Source of the DNA: Petrolisthes cinctipes
Taxonomy: Eukaryota; Arthropoda; Malacostraca; Decapoda; Porcellanidae
Assembly (NCBI GenBank): GCA_033782935.1
Contig: JAWQEG010001427.1
Coordinates: forward strand, 1 to 64,000
Length of the DNA stretch: 64,000 nt
Reading direction: 5' to 3'
Shown: positions 54,827 to 64,000 of the stretch, in pieces
How the letters are laid out: the number at the start of each line of letters is the position of its first letter
Numbering within the stretch: the first letter of the stretch is position 1
Notes under the pieces: model-generated
The model's database searches: none
The model's input: only the letters and a program-made list of their open reading frames with translations
Told to the model about the DNA's origin: nothing
Made by a program: the position numbers and the translations under genes

Positions 54827-54963
54827 ATGATGAGAGTGGGTGTGTGTTGGGAGGAGTGGTTCGGGCATCAGTGTGGCTGGGGAGGGAAGAGGAAGCACGC
54901 ACCTGGTGGGATGCCCGACCTCACCTCCAGCTCACCGTCTATGCAGAGACCTACGAGAACCAG
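54827..54963 (+). CDS. Ferlin exon 18 (FerB end)
   Basis: Encodes DDESGCVLGGVVRASVWLGR, EEEARTWWDARPHLQLTVYA and ETYENQ. The (V/I)x(V/A)xxWxG....W......L.V.AETYENQ block is a ferlin signature. Phase 1 in, 0 out; donor GTATGT. Confidence 0.95.
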
Positions 54964-54979
54964 GTATGTCTTGTTGGGC

Positions 54980-56350
54980 CACCGGGAATTCTTACATAGG
55001 CTGGCTGTATGTATGGAAAGAGAGGTCATCATTCATTCGTTTATTATTCTGGAAGTATGGTCTGGAAAGAGAGGTCATCATTCATTCGTTATTCTGGAAG
55101 TATGGTCTGGAAAGAGAGGTTATTCAATATTCTGGAAGTATGTACTGTACTGCAATGAATGGTCTGGAAAGAGAGGTTATTCAATATTCTGGAAGTATGT
55201 ACTGCAATGAATGGTCTGGAAAGAGAGGTTATTTAATATTCTGAAAGTGTGTACTGTACTGCAATGAATAGTATGGAAAGAGAGGTCATCATTTATTCAT
55301 TCGTTATTCTGGAAATATGTACTGCAATGAATGATCTGGAAAGAGAGGTCATCATTCATTATTCTGGAAGTACTGCAATGAATGGTCTGGAAAGAGAGGT
55401 TATTCAATATTCTGGAAGTATGTACTGCAATGAATGGTCTGGAAAGAGAGGTCATCATTCATTCGTTATTCTGGAAATATGTACTGCAATGAATGGTCTG
55501 GAAAGAGAGGGCATCATTCATTCGTTTATTATTTAGGAAGTGTGTACTGTACTGCAATGAATGGTCTGGAAAGAGAGGTTATTCAATATTCAGGAAGTGT
55601 GTACTGTACTGCAATGAATGGTCTGGAAAGAGAGTTTATTCAATATTCTGGAAGTGTGTACTGTACTGCAATGAATGGTCTGGAAAGAGAGGTTATTCAA
55701 TATTCTGGAAGTATGTACTGTACTGCAATGAATGGTCTGGAAAGAGAGTTTATTCAATATTCTGGAAGTGTGTACTGTACTGCAATGAATGGTCTGGAAA
55801 GAGAGTTTATTCAATATTCTGGAAGTGTGTACTGTACTGCAATGAATGGTCTGGAAAGAGAGGTTATTCAATATTCTGGAAGTATGTACTGTACTGCAAT
55901 GAATGGTCTGGAAAGAGAGTTTATTCAATATTCTGGAAGTGTGTACTGTACTGCAATGAATGGTCTGGAAAGAGAGTTTATTCAATATTCTGGAAGTGTG
56001 TACTGTACTGCAATGAATGGTCTGGAAAGAGAAGTTATTCAATATTCTGGAAGTGTGTACTGTACTGCAATGAATGGTCTGGAAAGAGAGTTTATTCAAT
56101 ATTCTGGAAGTGTGTACTGTACTGCAATGAATGGTCTGGAAAGAGAGTTTATTCAATATTCTGGAAGTGTGTACTGTACTGCAATGAATGGTCTGGAAAG
56201 AGAGGTTATTCAATCTTTCACATGCAGGCTGTATGTATGGTAAGAGAGGTCATCATTCGTTATTCTGGAAATACTGCAATGAATGGTTTGGAAAGAGAGG
56301 TCATCATTCATTTATTCTGGAAGTACTGCAATGAATGGTCTGGAAAACCT
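54980..56350. repeat. 57-bp satellite from MITE family J
   Basis: Begins with the family J end (GGGCCACCGGGAATTCTTAC), then more than 20 copies of a module with GCAATGAATGGTCTGGAAAG, AGAGGTTATTCAATATTCTG, GAAGTGTGTACTGTACT. From 55520 to 56210 the unit is exactly 57 bp, so two plus-strand frames and one minus-strand frame stay open. No coding evidence. Confidence 0.9.
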
Positions 56351-56389
56351 GTAAAATCTGTATAAAACCTGTGTGTGTGTGTGTGTGTG

Positions 56390-56560
56390 TGTGTGTTCTT
56401 ACCTTCCGATTTGTTCTTACTTATTTGTATCTTTACAGGATTGAGTCAAGCTCGTAATGTCCCGTATTTTAAAACTCAATTATCATATATTTTTTTTAAA
56501 GTTATGTATGTTTTTGACACACACCACTTCTTCTGGTAATTTATTCCATGTGTATGTGTG
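56390..56560 (-). pseudogene. CR1-like LINE 3' end, minus strand
   Basis: The complement of the family at 28445-28660 (CATGGAATAAATTACCAGAA block, TTGACTCAATCCTGTAAAG, AAGTAAGAACA). About 170 bp. Confidence 0.78.
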
Positions 56561-56589
56561 TGTGTTAAACGTAGATGATGATGATGATG

Positions 56590-56643
<54 letters not shown>

Positions 56644-56668
56644 AACATAGATGATGATGATGATGATG

Positions 56669-56706
<38 letters not shown>

Positions 56707-56770
56707 AATGTAGATGATGATGATGATGTGTGTGTGTGTATGTATGTGTTAAATGTAGATGATGATGATG

Positions 56771-56822
<52 letters not shown>

Positions 56823-56847
56823 AACGTAGATGATGATGATGATGATG

Positions 56848-56895
<48 letters not shown>

Positions 56896-56920
56896 AACAT
56901 AGATGATGATGATGATGATG

Positions 56921-56964
<44 letters not shown>

Positions 56965-57030
56965 AATGTAGATGATGATGATGATGTGTGTGTGTGTGTA
57001 TGTATGTGTTAAATGTAGATGATGATGATG

Positions 57031-57070
<40 letters not shown>

Positions 57071-57098
57071 AACATAGATGATGATGATGATGATGATG

Positions 57099-57136
<38 letters not shown>

Positions 57137-57242
57137 AATGTAGATGATGATGATGATGTGTGTGTGTGTGTGTGTGTGTGTTAAACGTAGATGATGATGA
57201 AGATGATGTGTGTGTTTGTGTATTAAACGTAGATGATGATGA

Positions 57243-57273
<31 letters not shown>

Positions 57274-57296
57274 AACGTATATGATGATGATGATGA

Positions 57297-57327
<31 letters not shown>

Positions 57328-57361
57328 AACGTATATGATGATGATGATGATGTGTGTGTGC
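56561..57361. repeat. (GATGAT)n-(GT)n-TTAAACGTA satellite
   Basis: Fourteen or so units of TTAAACGTAGATGATGATGA plus (GT)n, running up to 10 bp before exon 19. Codes only for Val/Cys and Asp/Met strings. Confidence 0.93.
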
Positions 57362-57370
57362 CCATATCAG

Positions 57371-57534
57371 GTCATGTCTGTACCTGGGAGTGGGAAGTGG
57401 ACAGACGGTGGCTTGCTCATGACTCGACCCAAGTTCTCTGATGCTGATGGTCGACTGAGTTTACCCCGAGAGGCCTTCCCAGCCCCGGACAGTTGGGCGT
57501 TCCAGGGAGACTGGTTTATTGACCCGGACCCAAG
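57371..57534 (+). CDS. Ferlin exon 19 (outer DysF start)
   Basis: Encodes VMSVPGSGKWTDGGLLMTRP, KFSDADGRLSLPREAFPAPD and SWAFQGDWFIDPDP. The PxFSD.(D/T)G.(I/L)xLP...F.P..GW.W.G.W matches the ferlin outer DysF N-terminal region. Phase 0 in, 2 out. Confidence 0.95.
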
Positions 57535-57880
57535 GTGAGTAAACTTTTTTTGTATTCCAATTTTAGTTTGTTGTATAAGTTAGTTCCAGTATTTAGTTAG
57601 TTCCAGTATTTATTTTTTTCCAGTATTTAGTTAGTTCCAGTATTTATTTTTGTCCAGTATTTAGTTAGTTCCAGTATTTAGTTAGTTCCAGTATTTAGTT
57701 AGTTCTAGTATTTAGTTAGTTCCAATATTTAGTTACTGGTAGTTTCAGTATTTAGTTAGTTCCAGTATTTAGTTAGTTCCAGTATTTAGTTACTGTAGTT
57801 CCAGTATTTAGTTAGTTCCAGTATTTAGTTAGTTCCAGTATTTAGTTAGTTCCAGTAATTACTTAGTTCCAGTAATAGTT
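57535..57880. repeat. (TTAGTTAGTTCCAGTATT)n array
   Basis: About 17 units of 13-18 bp, each containing TTCCAG. They may act as weak acceptor look-alikes, but lack exon bases. Confidence 0.85.
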
Positions 57881-58063
57881 TGTTGATTCAGCTACTGTAG
57901 ATTTCACTAATTATAAAGTTTTGACAAGCATAAACAAACTTCACTATCATTCATTTGTGGGTAGTACAATACAGTCCTCATATTAAACTGTGTGTTGAAT
58001 CAGTTTCATTTCTTTATAATTTCATACTCTCAGGTTATGATGTTATGATGTGGTTAGTAATTG

Positions 58064-58220
58064 TTAAGGGACCCTGTGATGTAGTCAGAAAATTGGAGAT
58101 AAAAGCGAGTCTTTCAAATATTGCCAAGAAACACCAACTCTATGGAAGGAGTTTGTTTCATGATATGGTCAGGTGGAATCAGAAGTCTCCAATATTTAAA
58201 CACGATCACCGGGTTCTTAA
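58064..58220. mobile_element. MITE family B, copy 12
   Basis: TTAA-bounded, both arms. Confidence 0.86.
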
Positions 58221-58251
58221 AGAGGCTACTACAGTATTTAGGAACATACTG

Positions 58252-58475
58252 TACAGCCACAATCAAATATCAACCGACACTTACCTTTCATCGTAGTAAA
58301 TATCTTGGTAATAAAGAACAACACCTGTATGATATTGCAGCACCTCATAATAATAATTGAATAGGTTGAGTTGACGTAAGGTGTTGTTGTTGTATGATTA
58401 TATTTTGAAATGATACTGATTTATTTGCACGATGGAAGGGATCGAAGTGTTGGTGGGTATTTGATTGTGGCTGTA
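58252..58475. mobile_element. MITE family A, copy 8
   Basis: TA-bounded, both arms; a 4-bp insertion in the right arm (GGAAGGGATCGAAGTG). Confidence 0.86.
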
Positions 58476-58569
58476 CCTTCACTGTTTAATTGTGGTGTGC
58501 TATAGTGATATATTTACAATCACCAATCAGTTAGTCAATCAATTTGTCATTCAAGTAGATGTTATTTCT

Positions 58570-58755
58570 ACCATAATTTCATCGCTTTTCATCCTCATCT
58601 CTGTTGTCTGGCAGTGTAAGATAATTTCAACATTTTTCATCCACATCTCTGTCTGGCAGTATAATATAATTTCATTGCTTTTCATTCTCATTTCTGTTGT
58701 CTGGCAGTGTAAGATCATTTCAACACTTTTCATCCACATCTCCGTTGTCTGGCAG
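58570..58755 (+). repeat. Exon-20 acceptor-derived array
   Basis: Three intronic units (about 58600, 58650 and 58700) of CATCTCTGTTGTCTGGCAG followed by TGTAAGAT or TATAATAT. The true site is CATCTCCGTTGTCTGGCAG|TGTAAGGT. Two copies share six exonic bases. Unit 48-52 bp. Confidence 0.9.
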
Positions 58756-58942
58756 TGTAAGGTTTGAAGCAGATGCCGGCCGCCAGTTATTCACAGAGGA
58801 AGTGTTTGAGTTGAATGTCCGTCTGCCTGGAGGAACTTGGATCCCCGCCCCGACCCCCTGGACCGATGTAAGGGGTGATCCGGCCACAGAGAGGGACAAG
58901 GTGGAGTTGCCTCGCGGGTGGCAGTGGCGAGACTCATGGACG
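58756..58942 (+). CDS. Ferlin exon 20 (DysF)
   Basis: Encodes SVRFEADAGRQLFTEEVFEL, NVRLPGGTWIPAPTPWTDVR and VELPRGWQWRDSWT. (F)xE(E)VFExxxRLPGGxW, then GW.W.D.W, are ferlin DysF-region motifs. Phase 2 in, 0 out. Confidence 0.95.
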
Positions 58943-59007
58943 GTAAGTGTGTGTTTGGGAAGGTGAAAGAAGGGAGGTGATTGGTTGAGGGGTGGAGGGT
59001 AAGTGTG

Positions 59008-59053
<46 letters not shown>

Positions 59054-59105
59054 TGGGAAGGTGAAAGAAGTGAGGTGATTGGTTGAGGGGTGGAGAGTAA
59101 GTGTG

Positions 59106-59138
<33 letters not shown>

Positions 59139-59212
59139 CATTATTATTATTATTATTATTTGGGAAGGTGAAAGAAGTTAGGTGATTGGTTGAGGGGTGG
59201 AGGGTAAGTGTG

Positions 59213-59258
<46 letters not shown>

Positions 59259-59310
59259 TGGGAAGGTGAAAGAAGTGAGGTGATTGGTTGAGGGGTGGAG
59301 AGTAAGTGTG

Positions 59311-59343
<33 letters not shown>

Positions 59344-59417
59344 CATTATTATTATTATTATTATTTGGGAAGGTGAAAGAAGTGAGGTGATTGGTTGGGG
59401 GGTGGAGGGTAAGTGTG

Positions 59418-59457
<40 letters not shown>

Positions 59458-59509
59458 TGGGAAGGTGAAAGAAGTGAGGTGATTGGTTGGGGGGTGGAGG
59501 GTAAGTGTG

Positions 59510-59540
<31 letters not shown>

Positions 59541-59660
59541 TGGGAAGGTGAAAGAAGTGAGGTGATTGGTTGGGGGGTGGAGGGTAAGTGTGTGTTATTA
59601 TTATTATTATTATTTGGGAAGGTGAAAGAAGTGAGGTGATTGGTTGGGGATGGAGAGTGA
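58943..59660 (+). repeat. Exon-20 donor-derived array with (TTA)n
   Basis: Seven units of about 95-105 bp. GGTAAGTGTGTGTTA, (TTA)n, TTTGGGAAGGTGAAAGAAGT, GAGGTGATTGGTTG, GGGTGGAG. The true donor is ACG|GTAAGTGTGTGTTTGGGA, so each unit carries a consensus GTAAGT. Confidence 0.92.
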
Positions 59661-59849
59661 ATGGGACAGTGGGAATTTTTCTATGACTTTTTAGGTTACA
59701 TAGAGTTAGTCAGGTATAGAATGCTAGTAATTGATAGAGTTTTTATGTTCTGAATGCTAACGGTGATTCCCTGCAAAAGGAAAACTTGCCTGGGGTTAGA
59801 TTTTACTCCATATTCCCCTCGTGGTTTGTGATTGACCCATGTGACGTAC

Positions 59850-59850
<1 letters not shown>
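59661..59850. other. Intronic stretch without a feature
   Basis: Single-copy-looking AT-rich intron sequence; no ORF or element ends seen. Confidence 0.6.
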
Positions 59851-60276
<426 letters not shown>

Positions 60277-60355
60277 TGACGTGTTGGTAAGATGATAATG
60301 ATGCAAGGTGATAGTGAAATCAGAAGAGGGAAGTTTTTTTTTTTTTTTTTTTCCC

Positions 60356-60490
60356 TAAGAGCTCGGGGCTGCTCGGTCAGACAGCTTGAGGAACTTCAAC
60401 AACAACAACCACAACAGAAGAGGGGATTAATTTGGCCTTCCTCAGGAGTTCGGGACTGCTCGGCCAGACAGCTTGAGGAACTTAAAAAAA
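60356..60490 (+). mobile_element. Two Jockey-group LINE tails in tandem
   Basis: 60356-60414 and 60436-60490 each read GCTGCTCGGTCAGACAGCTT-like sequence, then GAGGAACTT and (AAC)n or A-rich. 5'-truncated to about 55 bp. Confidence 0.8.
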
Positions 60491-60536
60491 ATAAAAAAAA
60501 TAAAAGTGCCATAACAATTATATAAAACAAATTAGA

Positions 60537-60989
60537 TTAAAGGGGTGAGGGAATAGGGGGACTGACCTAGGGGGTGTTAGGGGGGTCCGGTGGTTTTGGG
60601 GGATGCAGGAGTAAGGGGACAGGCTCGGGGGTGGGTTAGGGGGGTGCGGGAGTAGGGGACAGGCTTGGGGAGGGTGCAGGAGTAGGGGAACAAGCTTGGG
60701 GGGGGGTTAGCGGGTGCGGGAATAGGGGGACAGGCTTGGGGGGGAGGGTTTAGGGGGGTGCAGGAGTAGGAGACAGGCTTGGGGGGGTTTAGGGAGGTGC
60801 GGGAATAGGGGGACAGGCTTGGGGGGGATTTAGGGGGGTGTGGGAGTAGGGGGACAGGCTTTGGGGGGGGGTTAGGGGGGTGCGGGAATAGGGGACAGGC
60901 TTTCTACCCACCCCAAGCCTCTCCCCCTATTCCGGCACCCCCCCCCCCCCTCCAAGCCTGTCCTGTCCCTTACTCCCGCAACCCCTTAA
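60537..60989. mobile_element. Foldback element family O, copy 3
   Basis: TTAA-bounded; about ten G-strand units, then a short complement arm. It shares its right TTAA with the family B copy. Confidence 0.87.
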
Positions 60990-61147
60990 GGGACCCTGTG
61001 ATGTAGTCTGAAGATTGGAGATAAACGAGTCCTACAAATATTGCCATGGAACACACACACACCTATGTGGAAGGAGATTTGTTTCGTGGTATGGTCAGGA
61101 GGAATCAGAAGCCTCCAATTTTAATACACAATCACAGGGTCATTAAT
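60986..61147. mobile_element. MITE family B, copy 13
   Basis: Left TTAA, right end CACAGGGTCATTAA. Both arms present. Confidence 0.86.
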
Positions 61148-61429
61148 ATTAACTTTTTCAATCATCAGCAGCAAGATCAAATTGTCTCTATTTTTTTTTT
61201 TTTTTTTAATGAAGTAATAAAATAGTTTCTGGTAGTTAGATGGCAACAGTAGAAGAATAATGACTCCCACGTCTCATTTATCTAAGTTGTTGCTACACCT
61301 TTATTGTAACTCAGACATATTGATAGTTGGTGGAGGATATTTTCTTAGTAAAGTATTATGGTTTAACAGTGAATGAATACTATTATCTTCAATTAATCTT
61401 GTGATATTGTATGGATGTTTTGAGGAAGG

Positions 61430-61642
61430 TACAGCCACAATCAAATAACCACCGACACTTTCCTTCCATCGTGCAAATAAATCGGTATCATATCTAAATA
61501 TTATCATGCAAAATCTTACGTCAACTCAACCCCCTCAATTAGTGTTATATGGTGATACAAAATCATACACGTGTTGTTTTTATTACCAAGATATTTACTA
61601 CGATGAAAGGAAAGTGTCGGTGGATATTTGATTGTGGCTGTA
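61430..61642. mobile_element. MITE family A, copy 9
   Basis: TA-bounded; both arms intact. Confidence 0.88.
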
Positions 61643-61743
61643 CAATACAGTATAAAGTGTGTCTATCAAGTACACCATACAGTATACAAAAGGGATATAT
61701 ATATATTATATATGTACAATATTCTTTTAATCCACCCTGACAG

Positions 61744-61915
61744 AAGGAGTTGGTCCAGGTGGATGGGTGGGAGTATGCTCCACTCTTCCGGCTGCAGTTC
61801 CACGCCCTCGAACGGAAAATTGACATGGTGCGTCGGCGGCGGTGGCGGAGGAGACTTGTACCAACCCAACCCGGCCTGCCTCCAACACCTCGTCTCTCTA
61901 TCAAGGCTGGCAAAG
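61744..61915 (+). CDS. Ferlin exon 22 (outer DysF end)
   Basis: Encodes KELVQVDGWEYAPLFRLQFH, ALERKIDMVRRRRWRRRLVP and LSIKAGK. GWEYA.LF...FH......D..RRRRWRR is the closing DysF motif of type I ferlins. Phase 0 in, 1 out. Confidence 0.96.
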
Positions 61916-61936
61916 GTATACACACAACACTATACA

Positions 61937-62216
61937 TTTTTACCCTCTTAAAATGACTCAAGTTTAATTTAAAACAACTGAACTTCAAATTAGAACACCT
62001 GAAGTTTAATTTAAAACAAATGAAGTTTAATTTAAAACAACTGAAGTTTAATCTAAAACAACTGAACTACAAATTAAATTAAACTTCAGATTTTAAATCA
62101 AACTTCAGCTGTTTAATTTGAACTTCAGGCATTATTAGTTGAAGTTCAGTTGTTTTAAATTAAACTTCAGCTGTTTTAATTTGAACTTCAGTTATTTTAA
62201 TTTGAGGGTAAAAAGG
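61937..62216. mobile_element. AT-rich palindromic element
   Basis: TTTTACCCTCTTAAAATGA at the left pairs with TTTTAATTTGAGGGTAAAA at the right; inside, GAAGTTTAATTTAAAACAAC repeats in both orientations. Confidence 0.75.
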
Positions 62217-62299
62217 TGTAGTCATTATTCACATTTCCCACAGGATATTAAATTTTATATCATTAGAAATTTACGATATCGGCGTAATTTCTGACTTGT

Positions 62300-62545
62300 C
62301 GTATGCAAGAATGCTCATGGTGTTGACGATGGTGTGGTACCGGTGCTCATGGTGTTGACGATGGTGTGGTACCGGTGCTCATGGTGTTGACGATGGTGTG
62401 GTACCGGTGCTCATGGTGTTGACGATGGCGTGGTACCGGTGCTCATGGTGTTGACGATGGTGTGGTACCGGTGCGACGGCTCTGTTGTTTGTCTATGGAG
62501 TCGTCGTACCGGTACTACACCATCGTATACACCAACAATGTTCTT
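62300..62545. mobile_element. MITE family M, copy 2, arm amplified x5
   Basis: GCTCATGGTGTTGACGATGG plus TGTGGTACCG (about 30 bp) is repeated five times, then CTGTTGTTTGTCTATGGAGT and the complement arm ending ACCAACAATGTTCTTG. Confidence 0.8.
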
Positions 62546-62587
62546 GAATATGGCCCAATTTTACAAGCTTAAAAATAAAATCATCTG

Positions 62588-62735
62588 TACAGTCGGCCTC
62601 AGGAATTCGTACACAGAGCATTAGTTAAAATTGGTCTTTATTTTGCACATGCTGTAAAGATAATCATACTCTAGGTTTCTTGAATCCGTAAGATGCAAAC
62701 TTCACCTTCCATCACATACTGTTCTGGTAATTAAG
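62588..62735 (+). mobile_element. MITE family I fragment
   Basis: Left end CAGTCGGCCTCAGGAATTCG as at 30275; no matching right end found. Confidence 0.6.
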
Positions 62736-63040
62736 GGGATAATTCACTTTTGTTGCATTGGAGCTCCTCGATTCCTCCAGAGTATGCCAGGAAACAGGAC
62801 GAGAAGAGCAAAAAAATAATAGTGTTTTGTTGCTTGGAATTGTTTGGAGGATTCATGCAGTTGCTCCAGAATTACCAACACAAAACTTCCCCCTTGATGT
62901 GTGTGTGTGTGTGTGTGTTTGGAGGATTCAGTTGCTCCAGAATTAACAACACAAAACTTCCCCCTTGATGTGTGTGTGTGTGTGTGTGTGTTTGGAGGAT
63001 TCAGTTGCTCCAGAATTACCAACACAAAACTTCCCCCTTG

Positions 63041-63077
<37 letters not shown>

Positions 63078-63130
63078 GAGGATTCATGCAGTTGCTCCAG
63101 AATTACCAACACAAAACTTCCCCCAATAAA
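62732..63130. mobile_element. MITE family C, right arm amplified x4
   Basis: A normal left arm (TTGGAGCTCCTCGATTCCTC), then four units GGAGGATTCAGTTGCTCCAG, AATTACCAACACAAAACTTC, CCCCTTGATG, (GT)n. A partial family B arm (TTTCGTGGCAATATTTGAAG) follows at 63152-63210. Confidence 0.8.
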
Positions 63131-63244
63131 AATGTGTGTGTGTGTGTGTGTGTTTCGTGGCAATATTTGAAGGACTATAAAAATTATTATATGTATATAC
63201 CTCCAATTTTTTAACCTCCATTTTAATTGCTTCCCCATCCACAG

Positions 63245-63376
63245 GTGATGATGAGATTACACAGTTGACTTGCCCAAGGATGTATGTGGTGAGTGCCGAG
63301 CGTTACAAGTATCAACTACGAGCTCACATCTATCAAGCCAGAGACCTGCCTGCTGGGGACAAGACTGGACTCTCTG
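63245..63376 (+). CDS. Ferlin exon 23 (start of next C2)
   Basis: Encodes GDDEITQLTCPRMYVVSAER, YKYQLRAHIYQARDLPAGDK and TGLSG. YxLRxxxYQARDL is the first strand of the C2 domain after DysF. The gene continues beyond the window. Phase 1 both sides; donor GTGGGT. Confidence 0.95.
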
Positions 63377-63612
63377 GTGGGTTGTTGTGAGGGGTTGTGG
63401 GTTGGTTGTGGTGGGTGTGTTGTGGTGAGTTGTGTGGGTGGTGCGTTGTGGTAGGTGTGTTGTGGTGGGTTGTGTGGGTGGTGCGTGGTGAAGTGTGGTG
63501 CGTTGGGGTGAAGTGTGGTGCGTTGTGTGGGTGGTGAGTTGTGGTAGGTGTGTTGTGGTGGGTTGTGGTGGGTGGGTTCTGGAGAGTGGATTGTGGTGGG
63601 TTGTGGTGACAG
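63377..63612. repeat. (GGTGGGTTGT)n array after exon 23
   Basis: Degenerate GTGGGTTGTGGT units directly after the donor GTGGGTTGTTGTG. They could derive from the donor, but no exon bases are included. Confidence 0.75.
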
Positions 63613-63824
63613 ATGACAATAATCCTGGAAGTGAGAAGTTAAATACTATAACTGTAATGGAAGTAGAAATATGAATCTATGGATCGTAGTCCAGAACGTC
63701 CATGTTGCATACAGTACAATGCTTGTGTTTTTCCCAAGTCATACAATTTAATATAATCATATAATTGTTTTGTCCAATGATTCTAGGTTAATTGAAATAA
63801 TCTTAGACATTTGGACATTAATAT

Positions 63825-64000
63825 ACAGCAATGGTAACCTAACCTAATTTAATCTAACCTTTGGACATTAATATACAGCAATGCTAACCTAACCTAATTT
63901 AATCTAACCTTTGGACATTAATATACAGCAATGCTAACCTAACCTAATTTAATCTAACCTTTGGACATTAATATACAGCAATGCTAACCTAACCTAATTT
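63825..64000. repeat. 57-bp tandem repeat with CCTAA motifs
   Basis: Three and a half units of TTTGGACATTAATATACAGC, AATGCTAACCTAACCTAATT, TAATCTAACC. It continues past the window end. 63613-63824 shows no feature. Confidence 0.9.

Noticed and set aside
54980..56350. CRISPR-like array
   Set aside because: No unique spacers; the whole unit is repeated, in a eukaryotic intron.
55434..56365. 19-residue repeat proteins on both strands
   Set aside because: Three overlapping frames are equally open because the unit is 57 bp; kept only as a finding, not as a gene.
57535..57880. TTCCAG array as exon-20 acceptor copies
   Set aside because: Units have no bases of exon 20 and differ from its true acceptor (TCTGGCAG); treated as a plain minisatellite.

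Overview
This is a eukaryotic nuclear window. It has no operons, ribosome binding sites or prokaryotic gene density, but many GT...AG introns, very long microsatellites, and dense LINE, DIRS and MITE insertions. TTAGG-type tracts (the arthropod telomere motif) and the transposon mix suggest an arthropod, most likely a decapod crustacean; the species is inference.

The only host gene I can support is on the + strand. It is the 5' two thirds of a type I (DysF-containing) ferlin, related to dysferlin, myoferlin and Drosophila misfire. I place 23 coding exons between 10657 and 63376. Together they are 3,351 nt, about 1,117 codons, and from exon 2 to exon 23 all phases join. They encode C2A, a Gly/Ala-rich linker, C2B, FerI, C2C, the FerA helical region, FerB, the nested DysF domains and the start of the next C2 domain; the rest lies beyond the window. 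Exon 1 carries an apparent 1-nt frameshift inside C2A.

Layout: 1-10380 is upstream sequence made of pyrimidine-rich and dinucleotide arrays, two CR1-like LINE 3' ends and several MITEs. Exons 1-5 lie at 10657-19296. Intron 5 holds a nearly full-length I-clade LINE (19710-25353) with a 16-bp target duplication. Exons 6-14 lie at 27232-39191. Intron 14 (12 kb) holds a Jockey-group LINE (39230-42385) and a DIRS-like tyrosine-recombinase element (42685-50923, minus strand) with inverted terminal repeats and an internal complementary region; a TIR element sits in one of the DIRS introns. Exons 15-23 lie at 51180-63376.

The most unusual signal is that many ferlin exon boundaries have been copied into the neighbouring intron as tandem minisatellites. 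The intronic units carry the 5' or 3' splice site plus a few, up to about 22, exonic bases. I see this at both sides of exons 1 and 20, at the acceptors of exons 3, 13, 16, 18 and 21, and at the donors of exons 7, 10, 11 and 12. The arrays supply runs of potential decoy splice sites. A second theme is palindromic MITEs (TA or TTAA target sites) whose internal cores have been tandemly amplified, and which are nested up to three deep.
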